This document shows, one piece after another, positions 1 to 5,718 of a DNA stretch of 9,597 bases. Below the pieces are notes generated by a model. That model was not told where the DNA came from. It saw only the letters and a list, made by a program, of their open reading frames with translations, and searched no databases. How positions within the stretch are numbered: the first letter of the stretch is position 1; every line of letters starts with the position of its first letter. Both the position numbers and the translations under genes were made by a program. The DNA lies in assembly GCA_025774865.1 (NCBI GenBank), contig JALGZO010000315.1, forward strand, positions 1 through 9,597, in the 5' to 3' direction. This stretch comes from a bacterium (lineage in GTDB: Bacteria; ARS69).

Positions 1-163
1 CGAGTCCGCGGTACGGGCGAATCTCCGGGTACTTCGCGGCGAGCTCCGGGTGCATGACCCGGGCGCGATAGATCGTGAATCGCTCCCAGGTACCGTCGGG
101 CATCGGGAGGCCGATCTCGACCGTTGAAGCGACCGTCCACTCACGGGGAGCGCCGGCGAGGGA
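1..163 (-). pseudogene. Inverted N-terminal propeptide fragment of a reprolysin-like metallopeptidase
   Basis: Read on the minus strand, this stretch is open from a TAG stop at 184-182 to the window edge. From about 163 it gives LAGAPREWTVASTVEIG, then LPMPDGTWERF, then VMHPELAAKYPEIRPYRGL. The LPMPDGxxxRF, HPELAAKYPEIR and YRG motifs are those I know from the propeptide of secreted M12B/reprolysin-like bacterial metallopeptidases, which normally sits directly before the domain encoded on the + strand from about 137-160 onward. The fragment has no signal peptide and no usable upstream start, and it is cut at base 1. It is therefore not a complete divergent gene but looks like the missing N-terminal part of the neighbouring peptidase in opposite orientation. 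The junction must lie somewhere in about 128-160. A real inversion, a paralogue remnant and an assembly chimera are all possible. The exact right border is uncertain. Confidence 0.68.
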
Positions 164-232
164 CGCTACGCCGTCGCGTTTCTACGCGATCTGATCCTGG
201 GACCCGACGAGCTGGGCGTTCCCGCGTGCGAA

Positions 233-1972
233 GTGCAGGCGGATCCCGGCGTCGTCGAGGAGCACAACCGGCTCGTGGACGGCTTTCTCCGGGGCGGAGG
301 GATCTCCCACGGCGACATGCTCTACACGTACCGACTGGCGTTCGCAGTCACCGGGGAGTGGACCGCCCAGGCCGGCGGCACTGTGTCGGCGGGCCTGGCC
401 CGGATCGTGGAGACGGTGAACCGCATCAACGAGATCATGGGGCAAGACTGGTCGGTGGCGCTGGAGCTCGTCCCGAACAACGACCTTCTCGTCTACACGA
501 ACGGCGCAACGGATCCGTACTCCAACGGCAACCTGGGCGCGATGATCGACCAGAACCAGAACAACGTGAATTCGGTCATCGGTAGCGCCAACTACGACAT
601 CGGACACGTCTCCGGGACCGGTGGAGAGAGCGGGCTTGCGGGCTTCCGCGTCGTCTGCAACAACGGCTCGAAGGCGCGCGGTGCCGGCCAGCACAACAGC
701 ACGGGCGGCGAGCAGTACAAGCTGGTCACGGCGCACGAAATGGGCCACCAGTTCGGCGCGAGCCACACGTTCAACTCGAGCCACTCCTCCTGCATCGGAC
801 AGCGATCGGCTGCGTCGGCGTACGAGCCGGGCGGCGGCTCCACGATCATGGCGTACGCCGGGAGGTGCGGAGACCAGCAGATCCAGCCGGACTGGGACCC
901 GTACTATCACGCACAGACATATGCGCAGGTGGTCGCCAACATCACGGGCGGACCGGGGTCCCTCTGCCCCACCGTCACGCCGACCGGCAACACGCCCCCG
1001 GTCGCCCTGGCCGAGACCGTCGGACACTTCGTTCCGCTCGACACGCCCTGGCTGATGAACGGCAGCGCGACCGACGCCGACGGCGACAGCCTCACCTACT
1101 GCTGGGAACAGTACGATCTGGGTCCGGCCGGTCACCCGAACTCCCCCGAGGCCAACGCGCCGATCTTCCGCTCCTTCTCGCCCACGACCAACACCTTCAG
1201 GTACTTCCCGAGGATCGGGCGCATCCTGAACAACAATCACCGCATCGGCGAGATCCTCCCGACCTACGAGCGCAACGTCCGACTCCGCCTCACCGTGCGG
1301 GACGGCCTCGGGGGCGTGCACTGGGACCAGGGCTTCGTCGGCGTCGACGGCACCGCCGGACCGTTCCAGGTAACGTCGCAGTCCACCGCGACGACCTGGA
1401 ACTCGGGCACGCAGGAGACGATCACGTGGGACGTCGCGAACTCCGACAACGGAATCGTCAACTGTCAGACCGTCAACATCCTGATGTCCGAGGGCGCAAT
1501 CACGTTCCCCCACGTGCTCGCTTCCGGAGTACCCAACGACGGATCGCAGATGATCACCGTGCCGCCCGTGAACGTCCCCGACGCGCGCGTCATGGTCCAG
1601 GCCGCGGACAACATCTTCTACGACATCAACGACGGGGACATCACGATCATCGTCGACGCAACCGACGTGACGCTGCCGAATGCCGTCGCGGCCGGACTGA
1701 GCCTGGAGCCGGCTCGTCCGAATCCGTTCGCCGGCACCACGAGGATCGCTTACTCGGTCCCCACGCGGGGCCACGCGTCGATGCGCATCTACGACACGGC
1801 CGGGCGGCTCGTGCGCGTCCTCTTCGACGAGACCGTCGCGGAGGGACAACACGCCGCGGAGTGGGACGGATTGGACCGGAGCGGCTCCCCCGTCGCCTCG
1901 GGCGTCTACTTCGTCCGCCTGAAGACGGAGCGTGGCAGCACCGGGATGCAGAAGGTGCACCTGCTTCGATAA
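233..1972 (+). CDS. Secreted zinc metallopeptidase (reprolysin-like, M12B type) with C-terminal sorting tail; 5' end disrupted
   Basis: The product is probably an extracellular zinc endopeptidase. Counting from the GTG at 233, an N-terminal alpha/beta region (about 30-165) precedes the zinc site AHEMGHQFGASH (H168, E169, H172, H178), a full HExxHxxGxxH motif. The Met-turn follows as GGGSTIMAYAG (M206). After it come beta-sandwich-like regions (about 255-480) and a FlgD-Ig-like tail (about 487-579) with RPNPF, YDTAGRLVRV, SGVYFVRL and a terminal KVHLLR. Such tails are known to direct or anchor export in type IX-like systems. The start is not credible: 233 is a GTG without a Shine-Dalgarno, the frame is open back to a TGA at 125-127 with no ATG, and recognisable sequence (GRYAVAFLRDL) lies upstream of 233. 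Signal peptide and propeptide are missing, and part of the propeptide is readable on the opposite strand at 1-163. The catalytic domain is intact. Family assignment is confident; a functional start is doubtful. Confidence 0.88.
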   Translation: MQADPGVVEEHNRLVDGFLRGGGISHGDMLYTYRLAFAVTGEWTAQAGGTVSAGLARIVETVNRINEIMGQDWSVALELVPNNDLLVYTNGATDPYSNGNLGAMIDQNQNNVNSVIGSANYDIGHVSGTGGESGLAGFRVVCNNGSKARGAGQHNSTGGEQYKLVTAHEMGHQFGASHTFNSSHSSCIGQRSAASAYEPGGGSTIMAYAGRCGDQQIQPDWDPYYHAQTYAQVVANITGGPGSLCPTVTPTGNTPPVALAETVGHFVPLDTPWLMNGSATDADGDSLTYCWEQYDLGPAGHPNSPEANAPIFRSFSPTTNTFRYFPRIGRILNNNHRIGEILPTYERNVRLRLTVRDGLGGVHWDQGFVGVDGTAGPFQVTSQSTATTWNSGTQETITWDVANSDNGIVNCQTVNILMSEGAITFPHVLASGVPNDGSQMITVPPVNVPDARVMVQAADNIFYDINDGDITIIVDATDVTLPNAVAAGLSLEPARPNPFAGTTRIAYSVPTRGHASMRIYDTAGRLVRVLFDETVAEGQHAAEWDGLDRSGSPVASGVYFVRLKTERGSTGMQKVHLLR

Positions 1973-1993
1973 CGTCGGGTCTACCGTGTTCGA

Positions 1994-2024
1994 GGGCGTC
2001 GGACCGAGGTCCGGCGCCCTTTTT
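1994..2024 (+). terminator. Rho-independent terminator of the metallopeptidase gene
   Basis: An 11-bp stem (1994-2004 with 2009-2019, ten Watson-Crick pairs and one G-U) closes a CGAG tetraloop and is followed by five T residues at 2020-2024. It lies 21 bases after the peptidase stop codon. The T-run is only on the + side, so it should stop peptidase transcripts. On the other strand the hairpin is not followed by Ts, so it would terminate the convergent BNR gene poorly. Confidence 0.9.
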
Positions 2025-2032
2025 CGTGGCGC

Positions 2033-4570
2033 CTACTCGAGGACGACGATCTTGCGGCTGATGCGCTCGCCTCCCGCTTCCGCGACGGCGAAATAGACCC
2101 CGGCGACCATGTCATGCAGCGGCACGGTCACGCGTCGCACGAATCCGCTCCCCCTGGCCTGATCATCGACGCGACGAACGAGGCGACCACGGACGTCGAA
2201 GACGTCGAGCGTCGCGGCCACGGGGCGTTTCGCGGCCCACCGCAGAATGATCTCGTCACGCGCGGGGTTCGGAAACGGCGGATCGAGCATCAGGTTCCGC
2301 GACGAGATTCCCACCTGGGGGGAGGTCGTGGTCAGAGGCGGCGTGATCTCCACCGTCCACGCGCCACGCCCGTGCGTTCCGGCCACGAGCGTGCGCGATG
2401 CTTCCTGGATCTCGAGGTCCCAGACGACCGTGTTCGGCAGACCCACCGAGTAGGGGCCCCAGTGGAACCCGGCGTTCGTGGTGGCCCAGACGCCCAAGTC
2501 GGTTCCCACGAACCAGTGCTCGGGCGCGAGCGGATCCGCGGCGATCGCACGCACGGAGATCGACGGGAGATTCCCGGTGACGTCCTGCCAGGTGGCCCCG
2601 AAGTCCGAGGTTCGCGCCACGCGAGCGACTCCCTCCGTGTACCCGGCGAACGTCACGAACGCCGACGCGGAATCGGCGGGGTCGGCCAGGATCCGGAACT
2701 CGCTTCCGGTGGCAAAGGGGAACGGTGCCGCGTCATTCCAATTCACGCCGTCGTCGATCGTGTACTTCGCCCCGTCTTCCAGAATCCAAACGACGTCGCC
2801 ATTGACCGGACTGATGGAGATCGACTTCGCGGGAATCGTATTGACGCGAACCCAGCTGTCGCCACCGTTCGAGGTCCGCCACGTTCCCTGTCCCGACGAG
2901 GAACGCATCGTGTAGAGCTCCTGCGGATTGCTGCGGTTGAGATCGAGAGGTGTGTACCAGGAACCCGCGCCCGGCGGGATTCCGTTCTCGATGCTCACCC
3001 ACGTCACACCGCCGTTCGTCGACTTGCGGAGCTGCCCGAATTGCATCTCACCGACGATCACGTCCGCATCGAAGGGGTCGATCACGCAGACCATACCGTC
3101 GTCGGGGAGTCCGTCGTTCCAGTGATTCGAGCCGGACGGACGGATGTCCGTACCGTTGTCCTGCGTACCGCCCGCAAGACGCGTGGGGTCGGACTGGGCC
3201 ACACAAATGTCATAGAACTGAAACGTGCTGAGACCGTTGTTCCGGTCCGCCCACGTGTCGCCGTCGTCCGTCGTCAGGAAGACGCCGCCGTCGGTCGCGA
3301 CCCAAAGCTGATCCGGAGAACCGGGACGATAGCGGGCGTCGTGGTGGTCGACGTGCACGACACCCTGCGCGATCACGAAAAACGTCGTGGCTCCGTCGGT
3401 CGACCGGAAGAGGCGGACGCCGCCGGTGACGACTCGATCGCGATCGTTCGGATCGGCCGCGATTGACAGATTGAACCAGCCCTGGACACCACCGACGTTC
3501 GTCGATGTGTTGCGAGCCGACCAGCTGGCGCCTCCGTCGGTGCTCCGATAAATCCCCGTCGTGTTGACGCCAGGCTTGTCTTCGAAAATGACGTAGACGT
3601 ACTCCGGGTCGTCCGGGGTGACCGCGATCTTCGACTTCCCGATGAGAGAGGCTGACGGTTGGCCCGTCCCCGCGAACGCGAACGTCAGACCGTCGTCGGT
3701 GGAGATCTTGACCCCGTTGCCGACCGCGCCGCCGCCCTGGACCGTGTACACGGTGTTGGGATCGCCCGGCTTCCACTTCACGTCGTGGTGATCTTCGCCC
3801 ACGATCACCTGATCCCAGGTGGCGCCGTTGTCCGACGAGCGCCACAACCCGTCGATCGCGCCGGCGAGGAATGTCCCGTTCGGCCCCACCTCCACGAGGT
3901 GGAAGCCGTGCCCTTCGTTGCGCGTATGGGTCAAGCTCGTCGTCAGCCAGGTCGCGCCGCCGTCCTCGGAGCGGAGGATCCCGACCCCCGAGATCCCGCC
4001 CGTGATGCTGCCCGGGAGCTCCCCCGTCGCGATGACGATGACGTTCGGCTGCGTCGGGTGAATGGCGACCCCCGACACGGCGAGAGACGGGATGTTGTCG
4101 GTGAGGGGCTCCCACGAGGAGGCGTCGATGGTCGAGCGCCACAGGCCCCCTCCGGCCGATCCCGCGTAGACGATGCTCGGATCGACGGGATCGAACGTGA
4201 GCGCGAGAATCCGACCCGAGAAATTCGCGGGGCCGAGATTGAACCAGGCGGCACGGGGGGTCGGGCCGTCGGCCGGGAACGCCCTTTCCTTCTCCTCCCA
4301 GGCGCGCCACCGGGCTCCGAAGGCGGGGGGCCGACCGTCGACGAGATTCGCCTCGTACTCCCATTTGACACGGTTGTACGGCTTCCAGCCGCTGCCGGGC
4401 GTGGTCTTCAGCTCGGGATGCCGCTCATAGAAGGCAGCCTTCTCGGCGAGCCAGTCGAGCAAGGGTACGGCGGAAACGGGCGGATCGAGCGCCGGCGATG
4501 GAGCGGCGAACCAACTGACGGCCGCGACGGCGAAGACCGCGATCTGCAGGGGAGGACGGATCCAGGGCAT
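2033..4570 (-). CDS. Secreted BNR/Asp-box beta-propeller protein (sortilin/VPS10-like) with C-terminal sorting tail
   Basis: The 845-residue product is probably extracellular or cell-surface, with no reaction assigned. The start chosen is the ATG at 4570-4568. It has GGAG eight bases upstream and opens a signal peptide (W3-I-R then a hydrophobic run from about 8 to 23, likely cleavage after SPA27). The frame could extend to a GTG at 4666 but that adds a non-hydrophobic leader. A pre-propeller region with WFNLGPANFSGRI (about 109-121) precedes many Asp-box repeats of the S-x-D-x-G-x-x-W type, among them RSEDGGATW, RSSDNGATW, RSTDGGASW, TTDDGDTW, KSTNGGVTW, RTSNGGDSW and RTSDFGATW. I count about eleven including weak copies, which suggests one or two propellers. 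The tail (about 760-845) has FPNPARDE, DVRGRLVRR, VAGVYF and a KIVVLE end. Asp-box folds occur in sialidases and adhesins, but I see no catalytic signature, so a binding or structural role is as likely. It converges on the metallopeptidase. Confidence 0.88.
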   Translation of the reverse strand: MPWIRPPLQIAVFAVAAVSWFAAPSPALDPPVSAVPLLDWLAEKAAFYERHPELKTTPGSGWKPYNRVKWEYEANLVDGRPPAFGARWRAWEEKERAFPADGPTPRAAWFNLGPANFSGRILALTFDPVDPSIVYAGSAGGGLWRSTIDASSWEPLTDNIPSLAVSGVAIHPTQPNVIVIATGELPGSITGGISGVGILRSEDGGATWLTTSLTHTRNEGHGFHLVEVGPNGTFLAGAIDGLWRSSDNGATWDQVIVGEDHHDVKWKPGDPNTVYTVQGGGAVGNGVKISTDDGLTFAFAGTGQPSASLIGKSKIAVTPDDPEYVYVIFEDKPGVNTTGIYRSTDGGASWSARNTSTNVGGVQGWFNLSIAADPNDRDRVVTGGVRLFRSTDGATTFFVIAQGVVHVDHHDARYRPGSPDQLWVATDGGVFLTTDDGDTWADRNNGLSTFQFYDICVAQSDPTRLAGGTQDNGTDIRPSGSNHWNDGLPDDGMVCVIDPFDADVIVGEMQFGQLRKSTNGGVTWVSIENGIPPGAGSWYTPLDLNRSNPQELYTMRSSSGQGTWRTSNGGDSWVRVNTIPAKSISISPVNGDVVWILEDGAKYTIDDGVNWNDAAPFPFATGSEFRILADPADSASAFVTFAGYTEGVARVARTSDFGATWQDVTGNLPSISVRAIAADPLAPEHWFVGTDLGVWATTNAGFHWGPYSVGLPNTVVWDLEIQEASRTLVAGTHGRGAWTVEITPPLTTTSPQVGISSRNLMLDPPFPNPARDEIILRWAAKRPVAATLDVFDVRGRLVRRVDDQARGSGFVRRVTVPLHDMVAGVYFAVAEAGGERISRKIVVLE

Positions 4571-4578
4571 GGGACGGA

Positions 4579-4582
4579 CTCC
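4579..4582 (-). promoter_or_regulatory. Shine-Dalgarno (GGAG) of the BNR propeller gene
   Basis: GGAG on the minus strand ends eight bases before the ATG at 4570. It decides the start in favour of this ATG, which also opens the signal peptide, over the in-frame GTG at 4666. Confidence 0.6.
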
Positions 4583-4615
4583 GGATTCAGCGGAGAGCAC
4601 GCCGTGATGGTAATG

Positions 4616-4621
4616 AATATA
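4616..4621 (-). promoter_or_regulatory. Candidate -10 element (TATATT) for the BNR propeller gene
   Basis: TATATT on the minus strand matches the sigma-70 -10 consensus at five of six positions and lies about 45 bases upstream of the chosen start, in a small AT-rich island within GC-rich DNA. No convincing -35 hexamer is found at 16-18 bases. The position where one would lie is occupied by the inverted repeat at 4627-4653. Confidence 0.35.
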
Positions 4622-4626
4622 CGCCC

Positions 4627-4653
4627 CCCGGGGTCCGGACCCTAGACCCCGGG
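4627..4653. repeat. Inverted repeat in the divergent intergenic region (possible operator)
   Basis: CCCGGGGTC (4627-4635) and GACCCCGGG (4645-4653) are perfect 9-bp inverted arms around a 9-base spacer. Nested within it is the perfect 12-base palindrome GGGTCCGGACCC (4631-4642). It sits just upstream of the candidate -10 of the BNR gene, where a repressor or activator site could lie. No T-run follows, so it is not a typical terminator. The regulatory role is inferred from position and symmetry only. Confidence 0.4.
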
Positions 4654-4683
4654 CGACAGGTCTCACCAGTCTATTCTGGGGGC

Positions 4684-4695
4684 GATCGGCCGATC
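4684..4695. repeat. Perfect 12-bp palindrome GATCGGCCGATC
   Basis: A fully self-complementary 12-mer lies between the two divergently transcribed genes, about 118 bases before the exonuclease start. It could be a small dimeric regulator site or chance in GC-rich DNA. No second copy was noticed in the window. Confidence 0.25.
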
Positions 4696-4777
4696 TGACA
4701 AGGGGGTCCGCGGATCTCGTTCACGCCGGATGTGGCGACGGCCCGGCTGTTCCCGTAACCGCATGAGAAGCCGGCAA

Positions 4778-4806
4778 ATGACCCCACGACCCGCCTGCGC
4801 TATTCT
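4778..4806 (+). promoter_or_regulatory. Candidate promoter for a leaderless exonuclease mRNA
   Basis: ATGACC (4778-4783; four of six to TTGACA) and TATTCT (4801-4806; four of six to TATAAT) are separated by exactly 17 bases. The -10 ends six bases before the ATG at 4813, so transcription would be expected to begin at or next to the start codon. No Shine-Dalgarno precedes the ATG, which fits a leaderless transcript. Both hexamers are imperfect. Confidence 0.4.
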
Positions 4807-4812
4807 CTGCTC

Positions 4813-5718
4813 ATGAACATCCATCTCGTCGATGGCACCTACGAGCTCTTCCGGCACTACTTCGCGCTGCCGTCACGCGTCGATCGCGAGGGCCGCGAGG
4901 TGGGCGCCCTCGTGGGTGTCGTCAGCTCGATCCTCGCCATGCTGCGGGACGGCGCCACCCATGTCGGGGTGGCGACGGACCACACCGTGGAATCGTTCCG
5001 GAACGACCTCTACGACGGCTACAAGACGGGGGACGGCATCGAGCCCGAGCTCTGGGACCAATTCCATCCGCTCGAAAAGGCCTTGCGGGCGCTCGGCGTC
5101 GTCGTCTGGCCGATGGACGACCAAGAGGCGGACGACGGGCTCGCCGCAGCCGCGCACCGGGCGGCGGCTGATCCACGCGTCGAGCGGGTGTTCGTATGCA
5201 CCCCGGACAAGGATCTCGCCCAGTGCGTGCGCGGCGACCGGGTCGTCCAGTTCGATCGTCGCCGCCGCATCCTGCGAAACGAGCGCGGCGTGCACGAGAA
5301 GTTCGGCGTCGGTCCCGAGTCCATCCCAGACTGGCTCGCTCTCGTCGGCGACGCCGCCGACGGCTTCCCGGGCGTCCCCCGCTGGGGCGCCAAGAGCGCG
5401 GCGGTCGTCCTCGATCACTACGAGCACCTCGAGTCGATCCCTCGCGACGGAACGTCCTGGAAAGTGAGCGTTCGCGGCGCCGCCGCTCTCGCCCTGAGTC
5501 TCCGCGACGCCTGGGAGGATGCGCTTCTCTTTCGCGATCTCGCGACGCTTCGCACGGATGCGGACGTGTTCGCCTCGGTCGACGAGCTCCGGTGGGCGGG
5601 CCCCACCCACCGCTTCGCGGCGCTCTGCGACCGTCTCGACGCCCAAGAGCTCGTCACCCGCGCGACCGCGATCAGGCCCGGAAGCGTGGAGACCGGGGCA
5701 GGCCGAGAGCTGCTTTGA
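4813..5718 (+). CDS. 5'-3' exonuclease / flap endonuclease (PIN-like fold with H3TH domain)
   Basis: This cytoplasmic metal-dependent nuclease probably removes 5' flaps or RNA primers, like the N-terminal domain of DNA polymerase I or E. coli ExoIX. Its 301 residues match the size of stand-alone members. The acidic metal-site residues are all in place: LVDG (D7), VATDH (D56) with SFR and YK (R63, K71), QEADDGLA (E105, D107, D108), TPDKDLAQCV (D132, D134), and GDAADGFPGVPRWGAKSA (D180, D183), which is the helix-3-turn-helix DNA-binding segment. The basic residue usually following YK (YKxxR) is absent here (YKTGDG). The ATG start lacks a Shine-Dalgarno but fits a leaderless promoter. The stop overlaps the next gene's TTG start by four bases, so the two are probably co-transcribed and translationally coupled. 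Family assignment is firm; in vivo substrate is inferred. Confidence 0.92.
   Translation: MNIHLVDGTYELFRHYFALPSRVDREGREVGALVGVVSSILAMLRDGATHVGVATDHTVESFRNDLYDGYKTGDGIEPELWDQFHPLEKALRALGVVVWPMDDQEADDGLAAAAHRAAADPRVERVFVCTPDKDLAQCVRGDRVVQFDRRRRILRNERGVHEKFGVGPESIPDWLALVGDAADGFPGVPRWGAKSAAVVLDHYEHLESIPRDGTSWKVSVRGAAALALSLRDAWEDALLFRDLATLRTDADVFASVDELRWAGPTHRFAALCDRLDAQELVTRATAIRPGSVETGAGRELL

Noticed and set aside
182-1960. A 592-residue open frame on the minus strand, antisense to the metallopeptidase
   Set aside because: Arg/Val/Asp-rich composition with no recognisable motif, fully opposite a gene with intact zinc and Met-turn motifs. It is a GC-rich shadow frame. Its in-frame continuation below 182 is the propeptide fragment, but a TAG separates them.
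2114-3466. A 450-residue plus-strand frame and other long frames inside the BNR gene (including 3210-4364 minus and 3659-4645 plus)
   Set aside because: Low-complexity Arg-rich translations with no domain signature, overlapped by the Asp-box repeats of the minus-strand gene.
2627-4200. Repeated Asp-box coding units considered as a DNA tandem repeat or CRISPR-like array
   Set aside because: The repetition is at protein level with variable spacing and diverged codons. There are no identical DNA repeats.
4663-4857. A 64-residue minus-strand frame in the divergent intergenic region
   Set aside because: Overlaps the start of the exonuclease gene in antisense, has no ribosome site and no recognisable sequence.
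5196-5714. Upstream extension of the Asn-synthetase-like frame to 5196
   Set aside because: The added residues are Arg-rich and lie out of frame over the exonuclease gene with its conserved metal ligands. The TTG at 5715 places the ICGI motif at the N-terminus.
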